Source: Syntrophomonadaceae bacterium | GTDB lineage: Bacteria > Bacillota > Dethiobacteria > DTU022 > UBA8154 | DNA length: 6,291 bases | NCBI GenBank assembly: GCA_003561325.1 | Contig: PWWY01000008.1 | Location: 1-6,291 of the forward strand | Direction of reading: 5' to 3' | Shown here: one piece after another, positions 1 to 6,291 of the stretch | How the letters are laid out: every line of letters begins with the position of its first letter | Position numbering within the stretch: position 1 is the first letter of the stretch | The notes under the pieces: model-generated | Told to the model about the DNA's origin: nothing | The model's database searches: none | The model's input: the letters and a program-made list of their open reading frames with translations, nothing else | Made by a program: the position numbers and the translations under genes

Positions 1-65
1 ACTGCATGGAGAATCGCCCTCATCATACCATTTCACGGGATAAAAGTCAAACGGCGCGGCGAGGG

Positions 66-97
66 AAAGTAGCGGGACTGGTTCAGCTAATTTTTTT
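66..97 (+). terminator. Candidate rho-independent terminator
   Basis: TAGC (70-73) pairs with GCTA (86-89). Inside it GGA (75-77) can pair with TTC (82-84), one pair being G-T, around a CTGG loop, with one g/a mismatch between the two helices. Seven T residues (91-97) follow directly after one A, and the upstream AAA (66-68) can pair with the start of the T-run. The stem is short and interrupted, so it is weak. Its place just after a stop codon (TAG 70-72) and before an AT-rich leader suits the end of an upstream unit. Confidence 0.35.
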
Positions 98-126
98 GAT
101 TTTGCAGGAGATCTTATCCCTAAAAT
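96..126 (+). promoter_or_regulatory. Tentative sigma-A-type promoter for the ymfF operon
   Basis: TTGATT (96-101) resembles a -35 box, and TAAAAT (121-126) resembles a -10 box, with a 19-bp spacer, slightly longer than the ideal 17. TATAGT at 132-137 is an alternative -10 without a well-placed -35. The site lies just downstream of the candidate terminator, where an operon promoter would be expected. In AT-rich DNA such matches arise by chance, so this is only a suggestion. Confidence 0.2.
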
Positions 127-303
127 GGAATTATAGTGAACTGGAGCTGCAGGCGAAGCACCACGAGCAAATAATCGATTTCACCCGGGAAAATTTCTTT
201 AAATGCTCAAGTTCGGCCTGGGTGGGTGCAGCAGCTTCGACCAAGCGGTGGATTTTAGGTGCACCACAACAGGAGAACTAGAAACTACAACGATAGATTG
301 TGA

Positions 304-310
304 GAAAGGA
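304..310 (+). promoter_or_regulatory. Ribosome binding site that questions the ymfF start
   Basis: GAAAGGA ends at 310 and directly abuts the first ATG (311), leaving no spacer. The in-frame TTG at 320 lies 9 nt downstream of it, a normal distance. The Shine-Dalgarno therefore favours initiation at TTG 320, three codons inside the ATG-based call; the next alternative, GTG 326, would be 15 nt away. Confidence 0.5.
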
Positions 311-1615
311 ATGGATGGATTGAATGTGCTGCACAGTAAAACCTTAAGGGGAAATATTCACGCCCACCTTTACCCGACAAACAAGTTTAAAACAGTCCTG
401 GTGGCTGTATTTATTCAGCAGGTCCTGGAGAATGGACTGGCAGCAAAAACCGCGCTGCTTCCGGCTGTTTTGGAGCGTGGAACCAATCGGCACCCGACGT
501 TTATGGACTTAAAAAGAGAGATGGAAATGCTTTATGGGGCCTCATTGGGCTCAGATGTTTTGAAAAAAGGTGAGCGCCAGGTTATCTCTTTTTCGCTGGA
601 AGTGGTTAATGATCGCTTTGCGCCGGGCGAACAGCTGTTGAAAAAAGCGCTTTCTGTCTTGAAAAATGTGCTGGCGGATCCCCTGCTGGTTAACGGCGCC
701 TTTAAAAAGGAATACGTGGCACAAGAGAAAGATCAGCTGGCCAAGGAAATCAAGAATCTAATCAATGACAAAGTGAACTATGCCCTGGAACGGTGTATCC
801 AAGAAATGTGTGCCCGGGAACGTTACGGGGTCTATAAATATGGGGAGCTTGCATCCTTAAGCAGCATTGCTCCTTCGGAGCTTTACGATTACTACCAGGA
901 AATATTTACCTCACACCCGGTAGACATTTTCCTGGTAGGCGATCTTGACCCGGAGGATGCCTTCCAGCTCCTGGAAGAAATCCTGTCGTTTCCCCGAACC
1001 AACCATGCCCTGGTCCTGTCTCCCCTGGACATAGGGAGCTCTCCGGAAGAGCCCCGCCAGCGCTTCGAGGAATTGCCCGTCAACCAGGGTAAGTTAACCC
1101 TGGGCTACCGGGCGAACACGATCTACCAGGACGAAGATTACCCGGCCATGCTGTTTTACAATGGTATTTTGGGCGGTTTTCCACACTCCAAGCTGTTCCA
1201 GAATGTGCGGGAAAAAGCCAGCCTGGCCTACTATGCCTTCTCCCGGTTGGACAAACTAAAGGGCATCCAACTGATTGGTTCCGGGATTGAAGTGAGTCAT
1301 TACCAAAAAGCACTGGACATTATCCAGGAACAGGTGGAACAGATCAGGCAGGGAGAGATCACCCGCGAAGAGATGGAAAATACGCGCCGCGGTCTGATCA
1401 ATCAGCTGAAAATTATTGCCGACAGCCCTTTTACCCTGGTGAACTACTATCTTGATACATTAATCGGTCAACGATCGGAAAGCATTGCAGATTTTATCCG
1501 CCTGGTGGAGCGCGTGCAGGTAGAAGAGGTGGTTTCAGCAGCACAAAAAGTCGAACTGGATACGATCTATTTCCTCAGGGCCCCTGACGGAGAAGGAGGT
1601 TCCCACGCATCATGA
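311..1615 (+). CDS. ymfF: M16-family peptidase-like protein YmfF, R/Y (non-zinc) subunit
   Basis: This is a cytoplasmic M16-family (insulinase/pitrilysin superfamily) protein of 434 aa, close to the roughly 425-430 aa usual for YmfF (spelled YfmF in some databases). In B. subtilis YmfF is associated with 5-aminopentanol modification of EF-P; its biochemical reaction is not settled. The start of the N-terminal M16 domain is seen in the KFKT segment (25-28). Where a catalytic M16 subunit has HxxEH, this protein has A-V-L-E-R (52-56), so both zinc histidines are missing. The C-terminal domain keeps the substrate-binding Arg/Tyr motif, R300-E-K-x4-A-Y-Y308. That is the pattern of the non-zinc partner in split two-subunit M16 enzymes. 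Its TGA stop overlaps the ymfH ATG (ATGA), implying translational coupling and a heterodimer. No signal peptide or membrane segment is seen. The frame is open upstream to 203, but those residues look non-coding; TTG 320 may be the true start. Family assignment is firm, function less so. Confidence 0.9.
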   Translation: MDGLNVLHSKTLRGNIHAHLYPTNKFKTVLVAVFIQQVLENGLAAKTALLPAVLERGTNRHPTFMDLKREMEMLYGASLGSDVLKKGERQVISFSLEVVNDRFAPGEQLLKKALSVLKNVLADPLLVNGAFKKEYVAQEKDQLAKEIKNLINDKVNYALERCIQEMCARERYGVYKYGELASLSSIAPSELYDYYQEIFTSHPVDIFLVGDLDPEDAFQLLEEILSFPRTNHALVLSPLDIGSSPEEPRQRFEELPVNQGKLTLGYRANTIYQDEDYPAMLFYNGILGGFPHSKLFQNVREKASLAYYAFSRLDKLKGIQLIGSGIEVSHYQKALDIIQEQVEQIRQGEITREEMENTRRGLINQLKIIADSPFTLVNYYLDTLIGQRSESIADFIRLVERVQVEEVVSAAQKVELDTIYFLRAPDGEGGSHAS

Positions 1616-2913
1616 ACTGGCGCATAAAAGAAAACAAGACGATCCAAGAAGAAGTCTACATGGCCGATCTCTCTCCAGGTCCGGCCCTGTATGTACTCCC
1701 CCGGAAGGGTTTCAACAAGAAATATGCCATTATTTCTACCCAGTTTGGGTCGATAGACAATTGTTTCTATCTCAAGCAGAATGGGAAGGAAAGGATCACC
1801 GTTCCCGATGGTGTGGCCCATTTCCTGGAGCACAAATTGTTTGATAACGAGGAAGGCAATGTCTTCGACCGCTTTGCCGAGTATGGAGCTTCACCCAATG
1901 CCTTTACGACCTTTACCCATACCACGTACCTATTTTCTTGCACAGAATATTTTTCTGAAAACTTGCAGCTCCTCCTGGATTTTGTCCAGAGCCCTTATTT
2001 TACGGAAGAGAGTGTAGCCAAGGAACAGGGCATCATCCAGCAGGAAATCCTCATGTACCAGGATAATCCCGACTGGAAAGTATTCTTCAATCTCCTCGGT
2101 GCGCTCTACCAGGAGCATCCCGTGCGGAAAGATATTGCCGGGAATGTAGAAAGCATCAGCCAAATTACGAAGGACGTTTTATACTCCTGTTACAACACCT
2201 TTTACCACCCCAGCAATATGGCTATTTTTGTCACCGGGGACCTGTCTCCCGGGCAGGTGCTGCAACAAGTTGAGGAAGACCTGCAGCGCCGCGCGGTCAC
2301 GGACACAAAAGAGATCGAGCGCTGCTATCCCAGCGAAAATGCCTCGATAAAGGAACGAAAAGTGGCCCAGGAGCTTTCGATCTCCCAGCCGGTCATCAAC
2401 ATAGGCTTTAAAGATACCTATGCGTACCTGCGCGGTCGGGAACTCCTCTTCCGCGACCTGGTAACCGAACTGCTCTTGGAAATGATTTTTAGCAAAAGCG
2501 AACCGCTCTATACGCGTCTTTATGAAGAAGGCCTGATTGACGAACGTTTTAACGCTGGTTTCGTCGCGGAATGTTCCTACGGTTATACCATCCTGGGCGG
2601 GAAAACAAAAGATCCAAACCTGCTGCACCAACGTATTTTGGAAGGAATTGAAAGAATCAAAAAAGAAGGCTTAAGAAAAGACAGCTTTGAACGGCACCGG
2701 CGAAAGATGCAGGGGGAGTTCTTAAAAAGCTTTAACGCATTGGAATTTATCGCTAATAATTTTTTAGCCTATCGGTTCAGGGGCATAGATTTTTTCGAAA
2801 TTGTCGATGTCCTGGAAACAATCACCTTTGAAGATCTAGAAAAAAGGCTGCATGAACACCTGACCGAAGCGATGCACGCTTCATCGATTATTTATCCGGT
2901 GGATTCAATGTAG
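1612..2913 (+). CDS. ymfH: M16-family zinc peptidase-like protein YmfH
   Basis: This is a 433-aa M16B-type protein, the expected length for YmfH (also written YfmH). The inverted zinc motif is intact: H70-F-L-E73-H74, in which H70 and H74 bind zinc and E73 is the catalytic base. The downstream acidic pair E138/E145, spaced seven apart as in mitochondrial processing peptidase, should supply the third ligand (E145). The YHPSNM segment (198-203) and the GD at 209-210 are typical of the end of the N-terminal M16 domain. The C-terminal half lacks a clear RExxxxAY motif, which YmfF provides, so the two proteins appear to share one active site. The gene starts in the ATGA overlap with ymfF, with AAGGAGG (1593-1599) about 12 nt upstream. 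The B. subtilis pair is tied to EF-P 5-aminopentanol modification; the substrate of the peptidase is not established. No secretion signal is visible, so it is probably cytosolic. Confidence 0.92.
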   Translation: MNWRIKENKTIQEEVYMADLSPGPALYVLPRKGFNKKYAIISTQFGSIDNCFYLKQNGKERITVPDGVAHFLEHKLFDNEEGNVFDRFAEYGASPNAFTTFTHTTYLFSCTEYFSENLQLLLDFVQSPYFTEESVAKEQGIIQQEILMYQDNPDWKVFFNLLGALYQEHPVRKDIAGNVESISQITKDVLYSCYNTFYHPSNMAIFVTGDLSPGQVLQQVEEDLQRRAVTDTKEIERCYPSENASIKERKVAQELSISQPVINIGFKDTYAYLRGRELLFRDLVTELLLEMIFSKSEPLYTRLYEEGLIDERFNAGFVAECSYGYTILGGKTKDPNLLHQRILEGIERIKKEGLRKDSFERHRRKMQGEFLKSFNALEFIANNFLAYRFRGIDFFEIVDVLETITFEDLEKRLHEHLTEAMHASSIIYPVDSM

Positions 2914-2938
2914 CCAGGCGAAGTAGGGAGGAGCAGAA

Positions 2939-3808
2939 ATGAGAAAAATTGGCGTTGTTACGGATAGTGTTTCGAATCTTCCCCAGGAAATAAAAGAGAA
3001 ACGAAACATCAAGGTGCTGCCGATAAGAATTACATTCGGGGCGGAATCATTTCTTGATGGAATTGACCTGGCTCCGGGCGATTTTTATCGGATGCTGGAG
3101 GAATACGAAGAGGTACCCCGGATCGAGCTCCCGGGTTCCAGCGATTTCGTCGCGCTGTTCGAATCCATGAAAGAAGAAGGCTTTGAGGGCGTTGTCTGCA
3201 TCTTGAGCTGTAATCTCTGTCAAAGCTTTTCCCAGGCCTGCGAAGCCAGGGATTTCGTGCGTCCTTTCCCGGTGATGGTCATTGACAGCCATACGGCAAC
3301 CATGAGCCAGGGCTTTATGGTCATGGAAGCTTCCCGGGCGGCCGAGGAAGGCCTGGCCCTGACCGATATCCTGGAAAAGGTCTGGAGCATGCGGCAAAAG
3401 GTGAACTTCTACGGCATTCCCGGCATGCTTCATTTCCTGGTCCGGGCGGGCCGCTTAAGTAAAGGAAAAGCCTACATGCAGGCCTTGATGAACAAAAAGC
3501 AGATGATCACGATCAACAAGGAAACAGGGGAGTTTATCACCGCCGGCAATGTGCGATCCAGGCAGGATGGAATCACGTTTATCAAACAGAGGATCGAGGA
3601 GGCCCTTGCTGCGGGCGGCAGCCTTCATCTGGCGGTTTTGCATGCTGCTGAAGCCGAGGAAGCGCAGGCCCTCTACCAGGAATTGTCTACTTCCTTTGAT
3701 TGCAAAGAAATCTATCTCCAGGAGCTTTCGCCTGTCGTGGGGTGTCACCTGGGCCCGGGCGTGATCGGGGCCAGTTATTACGTGGAAAATGGCCAAAACC
3801 AGCGGTAG
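2939..3808 (+). CDS. DegV-family protein with atypical ligand pocket
   Basis: This 289-aa protein has the normal DegV length and fold markers: V-V-T-D-S (6-10) at the N-terminus, the I-D-S-H-T-A-T-M-S-Q-G segment (115-125), L-V-R-A-G-R-L-S-K (167-175), and H270-L-G-P-G-V-I-G near the C-terminus. DegV proteins bind a fatty acid; the FakB members present it to the kinase FakA, giving acyl-phosphate for phospholipid synthesis. Two conserved head-group segments are altered here. The usual TSQP segment reads I62-E-L-P, and the usual SSxLSGTY segment reads S90-C-N-L-C-Q-S-F, with cysteines at 87, 91, 94 and 101. The histidine of HxGPG is kept. It may therefore bind a different ligand or not act as a FakB. 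No fakA is in the window. It follows ymfH by 25 nt and has an excellent Shine-Dalgarno (GGGAGG, 2926-2931, 7 nt from ATG), so it is probably cotranscribed. Family call is firm; ligand unknown. Confidence 0.88.
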   Translation: MRKIGVVTDSVSNLPQEIKEKRNIKVLPIRITFGAESFLDGIDLAPGDFYRMLEEYEEVPRIELPGSSDFVALFESMKEEGFEGVVCILSCNLCQSFSQACEARDFVRPFPVMVIDSHTATMSQGFMVMEASRAAEEGLALTDILEKVWSMRQKVNFYGIPGMLHFLVRAGRLSKGKAYMQALMNKKQMITINKETGEFITAGNVRSRQDGITFIKQRIEEALAAGGSLHLAVLHAAEAEEAQALYQELSTSFDCKEIYLQELSPVVGCHLGPGVIGASYYVENGQNQR

Positions 3809-3809
3809 T

Positions 3810-3817
3810 GGAGGGGG
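3810..3817 (+). promoter_or_regulatory. Ribosome binding site fixing the aminotransferase start
   Basis: GGAGGGGG begins two bases after the degV stop codon. Its GGAGG core ends at 3814, 7 nt before ATG 3822. The in-frame ATG at 3789 would overlap the end of degV by 20 nt and lacks a comparable site, and the 11 residues it would add are Gly/Ser-rich and unlike the family, so 3822 is preferred. Confidence 0.75.
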
Positions 3818-3821
3818 AGCG

Positions 3822-5216
3822 ATGTCTCAGCATAAAAAATTGCTGACCATTGATGACGGCCTGCAAATGGGGCGCAAGGAATTCAGCAGCATGTACAGAA
3901 AATACGTGAACATTTCTTTCGGGCAGTTGAGCGCTTTGCTGGGCCTTGACCTTAATTATGTGAAAGCGGAAGGATGCCGGGTTTGGGATGAAAACGGCAA
4001 CGAGTACCTGGATTTTATGGGAGCTTACGGTGCACTAAACGTAGGGCATAACCACCCGGCCGTTCTAGAAGCCTTGCGTAAGGTGGAGTCTGCCCCGGTG
4101 CTGTTAAAGCCTCTTTCCAAGTTTGCTGCCGTATTAGCCTATAATCTGGCGCAGCTCGCTCCCGGGGACTTGCAGAACTGCTGGTTCTGCAGTTCGGGCT
4201 CAGAAGCAGTGGAGGGGGCTTTAAAGTTGGCCCGGCTGTATACGGGGAAAAGGGATTTCATCTACTGCCAGGGTGGCTTTCACGGCAAAACCATGGGTGC
4301 CCTTGCCGTGACGGGGAAAAAAATGTACCAGGAACCTTTTGAACCCCTGGTTCCCGGCTGCATCCCCGTACCTTTTGGCGATCTCAAAGCACTGGAAAAA
4401 GCCCTGGCGGAAAATGAACCCGCCGCCTTCATCGTGGAACCTATCTTGGGAGAAGGGGGCATCTATTTGCCGCCCCCCGGCTACCTGAAGGAGGCCAGGC
4501 GGTTATGTAGCGCCTCCAATGCCCTCTTTATTTTGGATGAAATTCAAACCGGGCTGGGGAGGACGGGAACATTTTTCGCCTGTGAGCAGGAAGATGTCGT
4601 TCCCGATATCCTGGTGATGGCCAAGTCGCTCAGCGGTGGAGTCGTGCCCATCGGCGGATACATCACCACCCCGGGAATCATGAAAAAAGCCCACGGCGGC
4701 GGTAACCTGAACCGGGGCTTGATGCTCACCTCCACCTACGGGGAAAACACCCACAGCGCAGCAGCGGCCATCGCAGCGGTAAATATCATTGTCAATGAAG
4801 GCCTGGCGGACCAGGCCCGGGAAAAAGGCAATTACTTCATGGAGCGGCTGCGCAAACTCCAGGAAAAACACAGCATCATTAAAGAAGTGCGTGGAAGGGG
4901 GCTGCTGATCGGCCTGGAGTTTGCCGATACCGGCGGCTTGCTGGACTCTCTCACGGCCGGCATGGTGAACAAGCTTTCCCGGGAATTTTTATCCTCGATG
5001 CTTGGAGCGGAAATGCTGAAAACATACAGGGTTCTGGTGCTGTTTACGACCAACAACCCCAACGTGATCAGGTTGGAACCGCCCCTCACCGTGAGCTACG
5101 AACAGATCGATTATGTTGTCGATTGCTTCGATCAGCTCTTTAAAAAACAGAAGAGCTTTATGAACTTTGCCCTGAAAAGCGGGCAGATCGCCGTTTCGTC
5201 GCTGTTTCGCAAGTAG
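3822..5216 (+). CDS. Class III aminotransferase, putrescine aminotransferase-like
   Basis: This 464-aa enzyme is a PLP-dependent class III (fold type I, ornithine-aminotransferase-like) transaminase. From memory its sequence resembles E. coli putrescine aminotransferase PatA/YgjG (459 aa) along most of its length, including the N-terminal extension before the V-K-A-E-G segment. Visible signatures are N-V-G-H (73-76), S-G-S-E (125-128) for the PLP phosphate, F-H-G-K (153-156) with the ring-stacking aromatic residue, V-E-P-I-L-G-E-G-G (205-213), L-D239-E-I-Q-T-G-L-G-R-T-G with the PLP-nitrogen aspartate, and M-A-K268-S with the Schiff-base lysine. The usual FGGNP segment reads Y-G-E-N-T, a small deviation. 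PatA converts putrescine or cadaverine plus 2-oxoglutarate to the amino-aldehyde and glutamate; the substrate here is inferred, not shown. Ornithine, GABA or acetylornithine-type substrates remain possible. It starts 13 nt after degV and is likely cotranscribed with ymfFH. Confidence 0.88.
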   Translation: MSQHKKLLTIDDGLQMGRKEFSSMYRKYVNISFGQLSALLGLDLNYVKAEGCRVWDENGNEYLDFMGAYGALNVGHNHPAVLEALRKVESAPVLLKPLSKFAAVLAYNLAQLAPGDLQNCWFCSSGSEAVEGALKLARLYTGKRDFIYCQGGFHGKTMGALAVTGKKMYQEPFEPLVPGCIPVPFGDLKALEKALAENEPAAFIVEPILGEGGIYLPPPGYLKEARRLCSASNALFILDEIQTGLGRTGTFFACEQEDVVPDILVMAKSLSGGVVPIGGYITTPGIMKKAHGGGNLNRGLMLTSTYGENTHSAAAAIAAVNIIVNEGLADQAREKGNYFMERLRKLQEKHSIIKEVRGRGLLIGLEFADTGGLLDSLTAGMVNKLSREFLSSMLGAEMLKTYRVLVLFTTNNPNVIRLEPPLTVSYEQIDYVVDCFDQLFKKQKSFMNFALKSGQIAVSSLFRK

Positions 5217-5290
5217 AGGCGGGAGCATCGGGCAGAGAAGCAGGAGCGGTCGAACTGTTTCTCCCCGGGAGAATGGCAATTTAAAGGAGC
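5217..5290 (+). other. Short intergenic gap with small hairpin
   Basis: This 74-bp gap is the largest within the gene cluster. TTCTCC (5259-5264) and GGAGAA (5268-5273) form a 6-bp hairpin with a CCG loop, but no T-run follows, so it is not a rho-independent terminator. No convincing promoter boxes are seen. Readthrough from the aminotransferase gene into the oxidoreductase gene seems likely. Confidence 0.4.
5283..5289 (+). promoter_or_regulatory. Ribosome binding site unusually close to GTG start
   Basis: AAAGGAG (within 5283-5289) is a good Shine-Dalgarno but ends only 1 nt before GTG 5291. An in-frame TAA at 5282-5284 rules out any earlier start, and no ATG, GTG or TTG follows in frame before the first FAD-binding glycine. 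The only codons at a normal distance are ATC 5297, ATC 5300 and ATA 5303, so the start geometry is abnormal whichever is used. Confidence 0.5.
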
Positions 5291-6291
5291 GTGGGGATCA
5301 TCATAGCAGGACAGCGAATCGCCATCATTGGTGCGGTCGCGGCCGGCGGCAGTGCCGCTTTTAAAATAAAGCGAATCCAGCCGCAAGCAACCGTGCAGGT
5401 TTTTGAGGCAGATGAGTTCATTTCTTATGCGGCCTGCGGTCTGCCGTATTATGTATCCGGGGTTATCGAGGATTACCGCCACATGATCATGAGAGACCCC
5501 GCTGATTTTGCACAAGCCGGCATCGAACTTTTTACCTCTCACCAGGTAGAGAGCATCGATCTTTCCCCGGGAGTCATCCATGTTTTCAATAAAAAAATGA
5601 ATAAACGCCTGAGATATCCCTTTGATACCCTCTTGCTGGCGACAGGTGCCAGGCCCTTTATCCCCCGGATTACAGGGGTGGAACTGCAGGGCGTGGCGGG
5701 GCTTCGTACCCTGGGGGACGGACTGGAGCTCTACCGCCTGGCCCACCAAGACAACAAGAGCCGGGTTGTCATTATCGGAGGCGGATACATCGGCCTGGAG
5801 CTGGCCGAATCTTTCAAAGTGCTGGGAAAAGACGTTACCCTGGTGGAACAGCAAGAGCGGGTGATGCCCGGCATAGACGCCGATATGTCTGCCCTGCTGG
5901 AAGAAGAGATCAGCCGCAAGGGTGTCACACTGCGCACGGGAGAAAGCCTGGTAGCTTTTGCAGGTGACAGGCAAAACCAGGTTCGGCGTGTGATCACGGA
6001 CCGGGGGGAATATGAGGTCGATCTGGCCGTGATGGCCCTGGGTGTAAAACCCAACAGCGAGCTGGCGGCGGATGCAGGTATTCGCCTGGGCAGCCGGGGG
6101 GCGGTGGCGGTCGATCGATATCAGCGTTCCAGTGTGCCGGAAGTCTTTGCTGCCGGGGACTGTGCAGAAACCTTTCACCGGGTCCTGCAGAAAAATGTGT
6201 ACATCCCCCTGGGAACTAACGCCAACCGGCAGGGGCGGCTGGCCGCGGAAAACATCTGCGGGGTTCCTAGAGAGTACCGGGGCTCCCTGGG
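5291..6291 (+). CDS. FAD-dependent CoA-disulfide reductase/NADH oxidase-like protein, 3' end cut off
   Basis: The first 333 codons of a pyridine nucleotide-disulfide oxidoreductase are present without a stop; the family is usually about 440-560 aa, so the C-terminal dimerisation domain (and any rhodanese domain) lies outside. An FAD-binding Rossmann motif, I-I-G-A-V-A-A-G-G-S (12-21), is followed by S-Y-A-A-C49-G-L-P-Y-Y, where C49 matches the single redox cysteine of CoA-disulfide reductase, NADH oxidase and NADH peroxidase. A-T-G-A (117-120) precedes the NAD(P)H domain, which has I-I-G-G-G-Y-I-G (161-168) and an acidic E186 closing the second strand, favouring NADH over NADPH. The second FAD motif, F-A-A-G-D-C (286-291), is followed by the typical I-P-L-G-T-N-A-N-R-Q-G-R (305-316). 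It probably reduces low-molecular-weight disulfides, persulfides, peroxide or oxygen; sequence alone does not separate these. GTG 5291 is the only canonical start retaining the FAD motif. Confidence 0.87.
   Translation, partial: MGIIIAGQRIAIIGAVAAGGSAAFKIKRIQPQATVQVFEADEFISYAACGLPYYVSGVIEDYRHMIMRDPADFAQAGIELFTSHQVESIDLSPGVIHVFNKKMNKRLRYPFDTLLLATGARPFIPRITGVELQGVAGLRTLGDGLELYRLAHQDNKSRVVIIGGGYIGLELAESFKVLGKDVTLVEQQERVMPGIDADMSALLEEEISRKGVTLRTGESLVAFAGDRQNQVRRVITDRGEYEVDLAVMALGVKPNSELAADAGIRLGSRGAVAVDRYQRSSVPEVFAAGDCAETFHRVLQKNVYIPLGTNANRQGRLAAENICGVPREYRGSL

Larger units (their letters stand above)
1..310. other. Gene-poor leader upstream of ymfF
   Basis: I see no convincing gene here. The stretch is richer in A/T than the genes downstream, especially around 85-200. 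A + strand reading frame open from the left edge stops at TAG 70-72 and could be the tail of an upstream gene, but only 23 residues are visible and I do not recognise them. An ATG-started frame of 91 codons (6-281) runs straight through the candidate terminator hairpin and T-run and resembles no family I know. GGTGCACC at 258-265 is an 8-bp perfect palindrome with no extended symmetry. No T-box, tRNA or recognisable riboswitch core is visible. The region most likely contains the end of the previous transcription unit and the promoter and leader of the ymfF operon. Confidence 0.5.

Overview
The window looks like chromosomal DNA of a Gram-positive Bacillota, most likely an anaerobic clostridial or Desulfotomaculum-type lineage. 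The reasons are the strong purine-rich Shine-Dalgarno sequences, the tight one-strand gene packing, a DegV protein, and a YmfF/YmfH pair of M16-family proteins of the kind known from Bacillus. GC content is moderate by eye. No mobile element, CRISPR array, tRNA or rRNA is visible.

Layout, all on the + strand. Positions 1-310 hold no convincing gene. There is a weak candidate terminator near 66-97, a tentative promoter after it, and AT-rich leader DNA. Five genes follow with little space between them: ymfF (311-1615), ymfH (1612-2913, overlapping ymfF by 4 bp), a DegV-family protein (2939-3808), a class III PLP-dependent aminotransferase close to putrescine aminotransferase (3822-5216), and an FAD/NAD(P)H-dependent CoA-disulfide reductase-like oxidoreductase (5291 to beyond the right edge). 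The last gene starts with GTG. No strong terminator separates any of them, so they are probably one operon; the 74-bp gap before the oxidoreductase is the only place where an extra promoter could fit.

Working together: YmfF carries the Arg/Tyr substrate-binding half and YmfH the HxxEH zinc half of a split M16 peptidase-like heterodimer. In Bacillus subtilis the orthologous pair is associated with 5-aminopentanol modification of elongation factor EF-P. The neighbouring putrescine/cadaverine-type aminotransferase could produce 5-aminopentanal from cadaverine, which gives a plausible but unproven link to that pathway. The DegV protein is atypical: two signature segments of its fatty-acid pocket are changed, and one now contains a CX3CX2C cysteine triplet. 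The oxidoreductase has no obvious link to the others beyond co-directional position.
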